Positions 26,839-36,200 of a stretch of DNA of 64,000 bases are shown here, piece after piece. Made by a program: the position numbers and the translations under genes. The stretch is taken from positions 394,966 to 458,965 of the forward strand of contig NZ_JAILYH010000003.1 of NCBI RefSeq assembly GCF_019793435.1, read 5' to 3'. The stretch's first letter is position 1, and each line of letters begins with the position of its first letter. The notes under the pieces are model-generated. The model did not search any database and was not told the DNA's origin. It saw only the letters and a list, made by a program, of their open reading frames with translations. This DNA comes from Rhizobium redzepovicii (GTDB lineage Bacteria > Pseudomonadota > Alphaproteobacteria > Rhizobiales > Rhizobiaceae).

Positions 26839-27974
26839 CCGGTTGCGGCAAAACCGTAACCCCAGGCGATGACGAGGCCGCCGAGCCAGGCGCCGATCGC
26901 ATTGGCGATATTGAAGGCGGAATGGTTGGAGGCGGCGGCAAGCGTCTGCGCGTCGGCGGCGACATCCATCAGCCGCGTCTGCAGCGCCGGGCCGGCGGCA
27001 AAACCGCAGCCGACCAGGAAGACCGAGAGGCCGAGCATATAGGGATTGGCGGCGGTCAGCGAGAAGGTGGTCAGCACGACGATATTATAGACGAGCGAGC
27101 CGCCGATCGTGCCGAGCAGCGATTTGTCGGCAAGCCAGGAGCCAATGAAATTGCCGGCATTCATGCCGACGCCGAACAGTACCAGCATGATCGGGACGGC
27201 CGTTTCCGGCAGCATCGCCACCTGAGTGGTCGTCGAGGCGATATAGCTGAACATTGCAAACATGCCGCCGTAACCGACGGCGGCGATGCCGAGCGTCAGC
27301 CATACCTGCGGCCGGCGGAAGGCGCCGAGTTCGCGCAGGAAGCTTGCCTCTTCGGAAACCCTGTCCTGGGGAACGTAGAACCAGATCAGCACTACCGTCA
27401 GCAGGCCGAGCATGCCGACGGAGAAGAATGCGATCTGCCAGTCGAGCGACTGGCCGAAGAATGTCGTCAAGGGCGTGCCGAGAAGTGTCGCGACGGTCAG
27501 GCCGAGCATGACGCGGCCGACGGCCCGCGCGCGGCGATGCACCGGCACCATCGAGGCGGCGACCAGCGCCGCGACGCCGAAATAGGCGCCATGCGGCAGG
27601 CCGCTGACGAAGCGCAGCAGCGTGAAGGTTTCGAAGGTCGGCGCCATGGCGCTGGATATATTGCCGGCGGCAAAGATCAGCATCAGCGTTAGGAGCAGCG
27701 TTCGGCGCGCCATTTTCGCGGCGAGCACGGCGATAACGGGCGCGCCGATGACGACGCCGAGCGCATAGGCGCTGATGACGTAGCCGGCCTGCGGCGTCGT
27801 CACCGAGAAGGTGTCGGCGACATTCGGCAGCAGCCCCATGATCGCGAATTCGCCGGTGCCGATGCCGAAGCCGCCGCAGGCGAGCGCCAGCTGAACCAGG
27901 GCGACGGTCGTTGCCGATGGCAGCTCGTCATCCGGCTGGCTTTCGATGGAATCATTGATGGCGATCTCACTCAT
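26757..27974 (-). CDS. MFS transporter, DHA1 drug-efflux type (YdhP/AraJ-like)
   Basis: 405 residues from ATG 27974, which follows CGAGGAGCGCTC; the longer open frame has no better site. Twelve TM segments; the first carries GGFGIGTGEFAIMGLLPNVA, typical of the YdhP/PbuE group, and the loop between TM2 and TM3 has VIAVLAAKMARRTLLLTLML. It is likely a proton-driven exporter of small organics. Its last 82 bp overlap the convergent HxlR gene in another frame. Confidence 0.9.
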   Translation of the reverse strand: MSEIAINDSIESQPDDELPSATTVALVQLALACGGFGIGTGEFAIMGLLPNVADTFSVTTPQAGYVISAYALGVVIGAPVIAVLAAKMARRTLLLTLMLIFAAGNISSAMAPTFETFTLLRFVSGLPHGAYFGVAALVAASMVPVHRRARAVGRVMLGLTVATLLGTPLTTFFGQSLDWQIAFFSVGMLGLLTVVLIWFYVPQDRVSEEASFLRELGAFRRPQVWLTLGIAAVGYGGMFAMFSYIASTTTQVAMLPETAVPIMLVLFGVGMNAGNFIGSWLADKSLLGTIGGSLVYNIVVLTTFSLTAANPYMLGLSVFLVGCGFAAGPALQTRLMDVAADAQTLAAASNHSAFNIANAIGAWLGGLVIAWGYGFAATGYVGAALSFLGLFVFAASARLERRAGA

Positions 27975-28274
27975 GAGCGCTCCTCGGGACGGTCGCTGCT
28001 TGGCATTGGCCTCAGGCGCAAGCGCGGCCGCGAGGCGATCGTGGTCTATGGCGGGAAGTGGAGACGATCTCTCCGATATCTGATCTATCCGTGATGTACC
28101 GGCAGGCGTCGAGTGCATTTTTCGCAGTGCAGCGTCCTGCTATGTGCATATGTCCGTTGCAATATTTGCAATTCAGTCATTCCTTCGGAAAGGCGGTTGT
28201 GCTTGAAATCGCCGATGCCGCAACCATCTCAAGGCAAAGGCAGGAACAATTCCGCGCCAGGGACGGGAGCCCTT
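27975..28274. promoter_or_regulatory. Divergent region between MFS and lipid-kinase genes
   Basis: 300 bp that must hold both promoters. The segment 28100-28180 is less GC-rich (TGCATATGTCCGTTGCAATA). I see no gene with a credible start and no clear operator. Confidence 0.35.
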
Positions 28275-29219
28275 ATGAAGCTTGTAGGCTTTTTCAATCG
28301 CGACGGCGGCACCTTCAGGACCACCGATATGCTGGCCTACGAAAAGAGGGCGGAGGAGGCGTTCCGCGACGCGGGGCATGATTTCGACGCCATCGTCTTC
28401 TCCGGAAAGGAGATCATTCCCGCCATGGAGCGGGCGGCCAAGCGTGACGATATCGACGGCATCGTCGCCGGCGGCGGCGACGGCACGATTTCGGCCGCGG
28501 CATCGATCGCCTGGAAAAACGGCATTGCGCTCGGCGTCGTGCCGGCCGGCACTATGAACCTTTTTGCCCGCTCGCTGCGTGTGCCGCTCGATATCTGGCA
28601 GGCGCTCGATGTGCTTGCCACCGGCGAGATCGACAATGTAGATATTGCCAGCGCCAACGGACGCCCCTTCATCCACCAGTTTTCCGCCGGCCTGCACGCC
28701 CGCATGGTGCGCTACCGCAACGCCTACAGCTATCGTTCCCGCCTGGGCAAGATCCGGGCGAGCACGAAGGCGGCTTTGGGTGTCGTGTTCAATCCGCCGG
28801 AATTCGAAGTCGAGTTCGAGGCGGCCGGCATGCGGGAGCGCCGCTGGGTGTCGGCAATCTCGGTCTCCAACAATCCTTTCGGCGAGAATGCGCTGCTCTA
28901 CGCCGATAATCTCAGAACCGGCGAACTCGGCTTCTATACGGCAAATCCGCTAAAGCCCCTCGGTGTCGCCCGCCTCGCCATCGACATGCTGCGCGGCAAG
29001 GTCCGCGAGAATGCCGACGTCATGGTGATGCACCCGGCCGAAGTGCAACTGCATTTCCCGAAACTGCGCTCCAAGGCCAATTGCGTGATGGACGGCGAAC
29101 TGCTGCCGCTTGAACGCAATGTCTCGATCCGGCTGCATCCGGGCGAATTGAAGGTTCTGGTCAAGCAGGGCCTGGCAGCGCAGGTGGATGAGGCCGAACG
29201 GCGCGAGCCCGCCGCGTAA
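28275..29219 (+). CDS. Diacylglycerol/sphingosine kinase-like protein (DAGK catalytic domain)
   Basis: 314 residues from the ATG at 28275 with GGGAGC upstream. The nucleotide-binding motif is GIVAGGGDGTISAAASIAW, and VVPAGTMNLFARSLRVPLD matches the PxGTxNDFA region. The C-terminal half has the lipid-kinase beta sandwich (CVMDGELLPLERNVSIRLHP). It probably phosphorylates a lipid or lipid-like substrate at the inner membrane face. It is convergent with the glutamine-synthetase-like gene. Confidence 0.87.
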   Translation: MKLVGFFNRDGGTFRTTDMLAYEKRAEEAFRDAGHDFDAIVFSGKEIIPAMERAAKRDDIDGIVAGGGDGTISAAASIAWKNGIALGVVPAGTMNLFARSLRVPLDIWQALDVLATGEIDNVDIASANGRPFIHQFSAGLHARMVRYRNAYSYRSRLGKIRASTKAALGVVFNPPEFEVEFEAAGMRERRWVSAISVSNNPFGENALLYADNLRTGELGFYTANPLKPLGVARLAIDMLRGKVRENADVMVMHPAEVQLHFPKLRSKANCVMDGELLPLERNVSIRLHPGELKVLVKQGLAAQVDEAERREPAA

Positions 29220-29238
29220 GTCGGCCGCGGCGCAAGTT

Positions 29239-30591
29239 TTAGAGCCGCGGGAGATAGGTTTGGTAATCGAAATCCGAGACGGTGCGCAGATGCGCGAGTG
29301 CTTCCTTGCGCTTGGTGTCGCCATAAAGCGCCTGATAGCGTGCGCCGAAGGTATCGGCGATGAAGGGCGAGGTGCGGAAGGTCTCGACCGCGCTGAGGAA
29401 ATCATGGGTCAGCCGTGTCGTCTCGGCAGGCGTGTGGGCGGGCGTCGTCTCCTCGCCGGGATCGAGTTCGCCGTCGAGGCCAAGCAGCATGCCGCCGAGG
29501 ATCGCCGCCAGCAGCAGATAGGGATTGGCGTCGGCGCCGGCGACGCGGTGCTCGATGCGGGCGGCCGGCCCGTCCTTGTCGGGTATGCGGATCGCCGTGC
29601 CGCGATGGCCGTTGCCCCAGGTCAGATCGACAGGTGCAAACGAGCCCGGCTGGAAGCGGCGATAGGAATTGGCGAAGGGGGCGAAGACCAGTTGCGCTGC
29701 GCGCATCGTGTCGAGCAGGCCTGCCGTGACCGATTTCAGCCGCGTCGGCTCGCCGCCCTTGGCGTCGAGGATGTTGCGGCCTTGGCTGTCGATGACGCTT
29801 GCATGCACATGCAGGCCGGAGCCGGCATGGTCGGAATAGGGCTTGGCCATGCAGGTCGATTTCAGCCCGTGGCGGCGCGCCGCCTGCTCGGCGATGCGCT
29901 TGAGGTAGAGGCAATCGTCGGCGGCCGCCAGTGCATCGGGGCGATGCAGCAGGTTGACCTCGAACTGGCCGGGGCCGAATTCCGCCGTCGTTGCATCCGC
30001 AGGCAGTCCCTGCGCCTTCGCATAGGCCCTCAGCATCTTGAGATAGCCGTCGAGCGCATCGACTGCGCTCATGTCGTAGAGCTGGAAACCGTTCGGCTCG
30101 CCACGATAGGTGAGGCTTTCAGGCGGGGAAGGGCGCCCGGTTTCGCGCCAGTCGCCGGACATCACGTAGAATTCCAGCTCGGTGGCGACGACAGGCGTCA
30201 GCCCGCGCGCCGCATAGCGCTCGACCACCGAAGCGAGGATGGCGCGCGGATCCATGAAGCTCGGGCTGCCGTCGAATTCATGCATGGTGGCAAGCACCTG
30301 CATCGAGCCTTCGGGCGCCCAGGGCATCGGCGCCAGGCTGCGCCTGTCGGGGATGACCTTGCCGTCCGGATCGCCGATCGTCAGCGACAGGCCGGTGATG
30401 TCGTCATTGTCGTCGCCCCAGATGTCGAGCGATTGCGTCGAGGTCGGCAGGCGGATTTCGCCGGCCCAGACCTTGCCTTCGGCGCCTGATGGAAGCTGCT
30501 TGCCGCGCAGATCGCCGTTCATGCCGACGATCAGGATTTCGAAACGTGGGTCGCCGCCCTCGGTCTTGCCGTCCATCCTGCCGCTCGCCAT
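29239..30591 (-). CDS. Glutamine-synthetase-family ligase (PuuA/GlnT-like)
   Basis: 450 residues with the start taken at ATG 30591; an upstream in-frame ATG at 30651 remains possible. The GS catalytic fold is clear: VVATELEFYVMSGD, the metal/ATP region AEFGPGQFEVNLLH, GSGLHVHASVID, and the Arg motif NSYRRFQPGSFAPVDL with RIEHRVAGADANPYLLLAAI. It is not GlnA (the adenylylation loop is absent). Its divergence from a polyamine-type class III aminotransferase suggests gamma-glutamylation of putrescine or another amine; this is inference. Confidence 0.85.
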   Translation of the reverse strand: MASGRMDGKTEGGDPRFEILIVGMNGDLRGKQLPSGAEGKVWAGEIRLPTSTQSLDIWGDDNDDITGLSLTIGDPDGKVIPDRRSLAPMPWAPEGSMQVLATMHEFDGSPSFMDPRAILASVVERYAARGLTPVVATELEFYVMSGDWRETGRPSPPESLTYRGEPNGFQLYDMSAVDALDGYLKMLRAYAKAQGLPADATTAEFGPGQFEVNLLHRPDALAAADDCLYLKRIAEQAARRHGLKSTCMAKPYSDHAGSGLHVHASVIDSQGRNILDAKGGEPTRLKSVTAGLLDTMRAAQLVFAPFANSYRRFQPGSFAPVDLTWGNGHRGTAIRIPDKDGPAARIEHRVAGADANPYLLLAAILGGMLLGLDGELDPGEETTPAHTPAETTRLTHDFLSAVETFRTSPFIADTFGARYQALYGDTKRKEALAHLRTVSDFDYQTYLPRL

Positions 30592-30671
30592 GACCTTGAA
30601 AATCCTCCGGGACAAGGCCAAGCTCCTATCCCATCGATAGCAGCCTTTCAATCCGCGAGGGTCCTCACCTT

Positions 30672-32039
30672 ATGCCCGATACTTCCCCACCCCCGAACCT
30701 TGAGGCGATCGACGCCGCGCATCACCTGCATCCCTTCGCCGACATGAAGAAGCTGAATGCCGATGGCACGCGCATCATCCAGCGCGGCGAGGGCGTCCAT
30801 ATCTTCGACAATCACGGCAGGAAATATCTCGACGGCTTTGCCGGCCTCTGGTGCGTCAATATCGGCTATGGTCGCCGGGAAATCACCGAGGCCGTCGCAC
30901 GGCAGATGAACGAGCTGCCCTATTACAACACCTTCTTCGGCACGAGTTCGGCGCCGGCGACGCTGCTAGCGCAGAAAGTCACCGCCCATGCCGGGCCGCG
31001 TTTCAACCACATCTTCTTCACCGGCTCCGGCTCGGAGGCGAACGACACCTGGTTCCGCATGGCCCGTGTTTACTGGAGCGCCGTCGGCAAGCCGTCGAAG
31101 AAGATCGTCATCGCGAGAAAGAACGGCTATCACGGTTCGACCGTCGCCGGCGCCAGCCTTGGCGGCATGAAATATATGCACGAGCAAGGCGACCTGCCGA
31201 TCCCGGGCATTGTCCATATCGGCCAGCCTTACTGGTACGGCGAGGGCGGCGATCTCTCGCCTGATGAATTCGGCCTCAAGGTCGCCCGCGAGCTCGAAGC
31301 GAAGATCGACGAACTGGGCGAAGAGAACGTCGCGGCCTTCGTCGCCGAGCCGGTGCAAGGCGCTGCCGGCGTCATCGTCCCGCCCGAGACCTATTGGCCG
31401 GAGATTGACCGCATCTGCAAGGCGCGCAATATCCTGTTGGTAACCGACGAGGTGATCTGCGGTTTTGGCCGGTTGGGCGCCTGGTTCGGCCACCAGCATT
31501 TCGGCGTCGAGCCGGATCTCGCGCCGATAGCCAAGGGGCTGTCCTCCGGCTACCTGCCGATCGGCGGCGTCCTCGTCAGCGACCGCATCGCCGATGTGCT
31601 GATCAACGAGGTCGGCGAGTTCAATCACGGCTTCACCTATTCCGGCCATCCGGTCTGTGCGGCCGCCGCCCTCGAAAACCTGTGCATCATCGAGGAGGAG
31701 AAACTGGTCGAACGCGTGCGCGACGATATCGGCCCCTATTTCGGCAGGGCTTGGGCGGCGCTCGCTGATCATGATCTCGTCGGTGAGGCCGTCAGCATCG
31801 GCCTGATGGGCGCCCTGCAGCTTGCCGCCGACAAAAGCACCCGCGCCCGTTTTGAAAAACCCGATCAGGTCGGGGCGCTGGTGCGCAACCACGCGCTCGC
31901 CAACGGCCTCGTGCTGCGCGCCACCGGCGACCGCATGCTCGCCTCGCCACCGCTCGTCATCAGCCATGCGGAGGTGGACGAGATGGCAAGGATTACCAGG
32001 CTGGCGCTGGATTTGGCCTGGAAGGAGCTGAAATCCTGA
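30672..32039 (+). CDS. Class III aminotransferase (polyamine/omega-amino acid:pyruvate type)
   Basis: 455 residues. PLP-enzyme landmarks: GSGSEANDTWFRMARVYW, AFVAEPVQGAAGVIVPP, VTDEVICGFGRLGAWFG and the PLP lysine in APIAKGLSSGYLPIGGVLVS. The sequence style matches SpuC-like putrescine/pyruvate and related omega-aminotransferases. It is divergent from a PuuA-like ligase with only 80 bp between start codons, so the two are probably co-regulated in polyamine use. Confidence 0.88.
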   Translation: MPDTSPPPNLEAIDAAHHLHPFADMKKLNADGTRIIQRGEGVHIFDNHGRKYLDGFAGLWCVNIGYGRREITEAVARQMNELPYYNTFFGTSSAPATLLAQKVTAHAGPRFNHIFFTGSGSEANDTWFRMARVYWSAVGKPSKKIVIARKNGYHGSTVAGASLGGMKYMHEQGDLPIPGIVHIGQPYWYGEGGDLSPDEFGLKVARELEAKIDELGEENVAAFVAEPVQGAAGVIVPPETYWPEIDRICKARNILLVTDEVICGFGRLGAWFGHQHFGVEPDLAPIAKGLSSGYLPIGGVLVSDRIADVLINEVGEFNHGFTYSGHPVCAAAALENLCIIEEEKLVERVRDDIGPYFGRAWAALADHDLVGEAVSIGLMGALQLAADKSTRARFEKPDQVGALVRNHALANGLVLRATGDRMLASPPLVISHAEVDEMARITRLALDLAWKELKS

Positions 32040-32045
32040 TTTCGC

Positions 32046-33533
32046 TCAGTTCAGCTGGTTGATCCAGGCATAGCCGAAACGGTAGCTGTCGTCGCCGCGC
32101 CTGTAGAAATAGGGCACGTCGATCACCAATCCCTCAGGTGCGGATGCGCCGAGATTGGCTTGGAGCCATTGCGCCATATCAGGCGGGAGTGCTTCGCTGC
32201 CGCCCTTCTGCGGTATCAGCCAAACGAGGAGAAGTGGTCGCCGGCCGGTCAGATCGGGGTTGAAACCGGGATAATCGACGGAGAGGACCGGCGCGCCGGG
32301 AATATCCTGCCTGAGATTGCCGGCAAGCAGGCTGTCGCCGGCGAGGATCGCCGCCGGCTCGGCCTGTTTTCGCAAGCTTTCCAGCATCGTGGCATAGGGC
32401 CTGTTCAATCGTTCGTAATGACCGGAAAAGCGTGCCGCCGCGACGCTGGCGTAAAGGGCGGCCGGTACGCCGATCATGATGATGGCGACGGCGACCATGA
32501 AACGCCGGAAGGCCCTACCTGTCGTGACGCCGGCGGCCTCGATCTTCAAGCAGAAATAGAGCGGCAGGATGAAGAGCATCGGTACCAGCCAGCGATCCTT
32601 GATGCCGGCCGCGCCGCCGAAGACGATCAGAAAGAGAATGCCGATGAGGAAGACGAGCATCATCCGCTCGATGAGCTGCGTCCATTCCGAGCCGGCGGTG
32701 AGCGCCGGGCGAAGAGCGTTGCCGAAGACGATGGCGAAGATCGCCACGGTCAATCCGGCAAAGCTGATGATGGCCAGAGCAAGCGAGCTGACACCCATGG
32801 TGACCTGCATGAAATAGCTCGCATCACCGCTCGCGGTCATCTTCTCCAGCGTGCGGGCGGTGGCGAAATCGAGATTGTCCTTCAGCCAGAAGAGATGCGG
32901 CAGGACGATGATAAGCGCCACGACAGCGGTCAGTAGCAGCCGCCGGTCGAAGATGCGCTGCCGCAGACGCGCATCCGCCAGCGCGGCAATCAGCGCTGCC
33001 GCCGGCAGGATTGCGAAATTATATTTGGCCAGCAGGCCGAAACCGATGCCGATGCCGGCGATCAGATAGGAAGCAAGGCTCGGCTGCTTCAGGCTGCGGA
33101 TGAAGCCGTAGAAGAAGATGCTGGCCGAGAAGAATACCGCGACTGTATGCGTCAGGTCGCGCTGCATCTCGAAAACCATCTGCGGGATGGTCAGCAGCCC
33201 CAGCGTCGATATCGCCACCAGCGCCCTGTCGCGCAGGACGAGCCGTGCGGTCAAGCCGTACAGCAGATAGGAGATGAACAGCAGAAGGTTCTTGACCACC
33301 GAAAGTGCGGCAAGCGACACGCCTGTAAATTGGAAGACGGTGTATTGCAGCCAGTTGTAGAAGGGCGGCTGCGGGCCGTAGCCGGCGGCAAGCCATTGCG
33401 AGCGGAAGGCCTGTTCGGCCTCGTCGAGATCGAGCGAATGCGAGGTCGCCAGCCGCACGCCGATCTGAAGCACGAAATAGGCGGCCAGCAGGACGAAAAT
33501 CCAGCGGATGTCGCGGCTGTCGGTTTCGGTCAT
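32046..33533 (-). CDS. GT39-type polyprenyl-phosphate-sugar glycosyltransferase (Rgt galacturonosyltransferase, divergent paralogue)
   Basis: 495 residues with about ten or more TM segments and an N-terminal periplasmic loop with acidic catalytic region [12 protein letters not shown] followed by [14 protein letters not shown]. This is the ArnT/GT39 fold that takes a sugar from an undecaprenyl/dodecaprenyl-phosphate donor. With the two paralogues upstream and the GT2 gene it fits the R. leguminosarum RgtA/B/C enzymes that attach galacturonic acid to the LPS core; I cannot assign the letter. It is the most divergent of the three. Its ATG directly follows the TAG of the upstream gene (TAGATG), so translation is coupled. 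Confidence 0.85.
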   Translation of the reverse strand: MTETDSRDIRWIFVLLAAYFVLQIGVRLATSHSLDLDEAEQAFRSQWLAAGYGPQPPFYNWLQYTVFQFTGVSLAALSVVKNLLLFISYLLYGLTARLVLRDRALVAISTLGLLTIPQMVFEMQRDLTHTVAVFFSASIFFYGFIRSLKQPSLASYLIAGIGIGFGLLAKYNFAILPAAALIAALADARLRQRIFDRRLLLTAVVALIIVLPHLFWLKDNLDFATARTLEKMTASGDASYFMQVTMGVSSLALAIISFAGLTVAIFAIVFGNALRPALTAGSEWTQLIERMMLVFLIGILFLIVFGGAAGIKDRWLVPMLFILPLYFCLKIEAAGVTTGRAFRRFMVAVAIIMIGVPAALYASVAAARFSGHYERLNRPYATMLESLRKQAEPAAILAGDSLLAGNLRQDIPGAPVLSVDYPGFNPDLTGRRPLLLVWLIPQKGGSEALPPDMAQWLQANLGASAPEGLVIDVPYFYRRGDDSYRFGYAWINQLN

Positions 33534-35033
33534 CTATCTGGTCCCCGGCTGAACCCAGGCATAGCCCAGCGCGAAATTATCGCCCTGGCGGCCGAAATAA
33601 TAGGGAAGCGACAGCGAGCCGATCTCCTGCGACGCAATGCCCGCCGTTGCCAGTGCCGACGAAAACCGTTCCGGCATGACCGCATCGGCGGCCGTCGCCG
33701 TCTTCTTGCCGCGCCAGACGACCAGCACCGGTCCCTTCGCCTCGGCATAGGCGGGAATGCCCGGTGCCGGAAAATCCGGGATGATCACCGGCACATCGGG
33801 AAATTGCAGCCGCATGTTTCCGCCGATATAGGTGTCCGAGGCGATCACCAGCGCCGGTTCCGCCTGCCGCGTCATCTCGCGGGAAAGGCCCGCCATCGGC
33901 ACGTTCGGCCTCGCGTAGACGCCGAACAGGCCGGCGCCGACGACACGCAGGCCGAGCGCGATCAGCACGCAAGCCATCAGCACGGGCAGTACCGGCCGGA
34001 GGCGGCGCAGCCCCGCGGAAAGGTCGATGCCGGCAGCCTGCATCTTCGCCAGGAAATAGATCGGCAGCACCAGCAGGAACGGGTCGAGCCAGCGCTCGCG
34101 CACGGTGGTGGAACCGGTGAAGAGCACGATGAGAACGATGCCGGCAAGGCTTGCGAGCATCATCCGCTCGATCATCCGGGTCCAGCGGTTGCCGGCCGAA
34201 ACGGCACGAACAAAATCCCGGCGGAAAGCGGCGGCGAAGATGGCGACCGGCAGGGCCGCAAAGGCGATGATGGCGACGACAAAGGCGATGAGGCCTTTGC
34301 CGGCTCGCGCGATGCCGGCCGGTTCGTTGCCGGCGGCCATCTTCACCAGAGTATCGGAGGATGCGAATGCGAGATTGTCCCGCAGCCAGATCGCGTGCGG
34401 CAGGATGATGACGAGCGCGACGGCGATCGCCGCCAGCATGCGCCAGTCGATCGCCCTGCGCCGCCATTCGGCATCCGGGAGTATGGCGATCAAGGCAGCG
34501 GCCGGCATCAGCGCGAAATTATATTTCGAGATCAGCCCGATGCCCGTGGCAAGCCCGAGCAGCAGATAGCTGCCGATAGCGGGCCGGTCGAGCGTGCGGA
34601 AGAAGCCGTAGAGAAACAATGCGCTGGCAAAGAGCAGCGCCGTCGTGTGGGTCAGATCCTGCTGGGCCATAAAGGAGACCTGGGGCAGGGTGATCAGCGC
34701 CAGCATGCCGATGGCGGCAAGCGCCTGATCCTTTAAGACTTCGCGCCCGGCAAGGCCGTAAAAAAGGTAGCACAGGAAGAGCAGGATGTTCTTCGGCACG
34801 ATCAGCGCGCCGATCGACATGCCCGTCACAGAAACGACGGCATATTGCATCCAGTTGTAGAAGGGCGGCTGTGGGCCGTAGCCCGCCAGCAGATATTGCG
34901 AGAAGAAGGATTGCTCTGCCTCGTCGAGCTCCAGCGAATGCGGAAGCGCGATGCGCAGCACGATGTTGAGCACGAAATAGGCCGCAAGCAGCAGGCCCGC
35001 GGTTTTGATCGTCCTCGTCGCGCGCTCCAGCAT
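33534..35033 (-). CDS. GT39-type glycosyltransferase (Rgt galacturonosyltransferase paralogue)
   Basis: 499 residues, polytopic, beginning [20 protein letters not shown]. It has the same [10 protein letters not shown] plus [14 protein letters not shown] periplasmic motif and ends in the shared [11 protein letters not shown] segment. It is closest to the gene at 36201-37694: both begin MLER and share long stretches. It sits 12 bp after the GT2 gene and is coupled to the next GT39 gene. Predicted to transfer galacturonic acid from dodecaprenyl-phosphate to LPS core Kdo or mannose in the periplasm. Confidence 0.86.
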   Translation of the reverse strand: MLERATRTIKTAGLLLAAYFVLNIVLRIALPHSLELDEAEQSFFSQYLLAGYGPQPPFYNWMQYAVVSVTGMSIGALIVPKNILLFLCYLFYGLAGREVLKDQALAAIGMLALITLPQVSFMAQQDLTHTTALLFASALFLYGFFRTLDRPAIGSYLLLGLATGIGLISKYNFALMPAAALIAILPDAEWRRRAIDWRMLAAIAVALVIILPHAIWLRDNLAFASSDTLVKMAAGNEPAGIARAGKGLIAFVVAIIAFAALPVAIFAAAFRRDFVRAVSAGNRWTRMIERMMLASLAGIVLIVLFTGSTTVRERWLDPFLLVLPIYFLAKMQAAGIDLSAGLRRLRPVLPVLMACVLIALGLRVVGAGLFGVYARPNVPMAGLSREMTRQAEPALVIASDTYIGGNMRLQFPDVPVIIPDFPAPGIPAYAEAKGPVLVVWRGKKTATAADAVMPERFSSALATAGIASQEIGSLSLPYYFGRQGDNFALGYAWVQPGTR

Positions 35034-35045
35034 CGTGCTGCCGGC

Positions 35046-36062
35046 TTAGGCTTGGCTTCGATCGTCGAAGATCTGCCGCACGATATAGTTCGGCGAGGCA
35101 TCGTCGCGGTAGTAAGTGCGCGCGATCATCTCCGCCAGGATGCCGGTTGTGATCATCTGCACCGACGACAGCAGCAGCACGACGCCGACCATCAGCATCG
35201 GGCGCGTGCCGATATCGTTGCCCATGATGAACTTGTCGAAGCCGAGATAGAGGAGGATCAGCATGGCGACCGCGCCGAGGCCAAGTCCCAGCGAGCCGAA
35301 GAAATGCCCGGGCCGGGCCTTGTAGCGCATGAAGAACATCACCGACAACAGGTCGAGGATGACGCGGAAGGTGCGCGAGATACCGTATTTCGAAACGCCG
35401 TGCTCGCGGGCATGGTGGGTGACGGCCATCTCTCCGATGCGCGAGCTCGGGACGACGCCCGCCACCCAGGCCGGGATGAAGCGGTGCATTTCGCCCATCA
35501 GCTTCACCTGCTTGATGATCGAGGCACGATAGATCTTCAGGCTGCAGCCGTAATCGTGCAGCTTGACGCCGGTGATGCGGCCGATCAGGTAGTTGGCGCA
35601 CCAGGATGGGATCTTACGCAGGAACAGACCGTCCTTGCGGTTCTTGCGCCATCCCACCAGGAGGTCGAGTTCACGCCGTTCCAATTCGGCGACCATCGAA
35701 GGAATGTCCTTCGGATCGTTCTGCAGGTCGCCGTCCATCGTTGCGATCAGGCGGCCCTGGGCGGTGTCGATACCGGCCTGCATGGCGGCGGTCTGGCCGA
35801 AATTGCGCTGCAGCTCGACGATCCTGAGCGCCAGCCCTTCGCGTCCGACGAATTTGCGGGCGTTGACGAGCGTCGCATCCGTGCTGCCGTCGTCGATGAG
35901 GATCAACTCCCAGTGATGGGGATAGCCGGCCATCGCAGCCACGACGCGCTCGACGAGCGGACCGACGCTTTCCTCTTCGTTGAAAATGGGCACGACCAGC
36001 GACAGCTCGAGCGATTGTACCGGATCAGTCGTACCGCGCATGGGCTCTACGGTTGTCTGCAA
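35046..36062 (-). CDS. rgtE: GT2-family polyprenyl-phosphate glycosyltransferase (dodecaprenyl-phosphate-galacturonate synthase, RgtE-like)
   Basis: 338 residues. The GT-A domain begins LSLVVPIFNEEESVGPLVER with the donor-binding Asp in ILIDDGSTDATL and MDGDLQNDPKDIP; two C-terminal TM helices (about 230-255 and 265-295) follow, as in DPM1/ArnC/GtrB proteins. It should load a sugar, probably GalA, onto a lipid carrier at the cytosolic face for the neighbouring GT39 enzymes. The symbol is given by synteny with, and knowledge of, the R. leguminosarum rgt system. It lies 138 bp after the first GT39 gene and 12 bp before the second. Confidence 0.8.
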   Translation of the reverse strand: MQTTVEPMRGTTDPVQSLELSLVVPIFNEEESVGPLVERVVAAMAGYPHHWELILIDDGSTDATLVNARKFVGREGLALRIVELQRNFGQTAAMQAGIDTAQGRLIATMDGDLQNDPKDIPSMVAELERRELDLLVGWRKNRKDGLFLRKIPSWCANYLIGRITGVKLHDYGCSLKIYRASIIKQVKLMGEMHRFIPAWVAGVVPSSRIGEMAVTHHAREHGVSKYGISRTFRVILDLLSVMFFMRYKARPGHFFGSLGLGLGAVAMLILLYLGFDKFIMGNDIGTRPMLMVGVVLLLSSVQMITTGILAEMIARTYYRDDASPNYIVRQIFDDRSQA

Positions 36063-36200
36063 CTTTCATCTCCAAAAGGCCGGACGGCCAGGCAATCTTT
36101 ACTGCCGCCGCCGCGCTTGCGGAAGGCTAGTACATGAAGTGTCCGCCGGTTGCCAGCGGACAATGCCGGTTTCCCCGCAATCGGCCGACCTGTGGGAACG

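Noticed and set aside
33147..34736. 529-codon open frame spanning the antisense of two GT39 genes
   Set aside because: Crosses two real genes and shows only mirrored composition.
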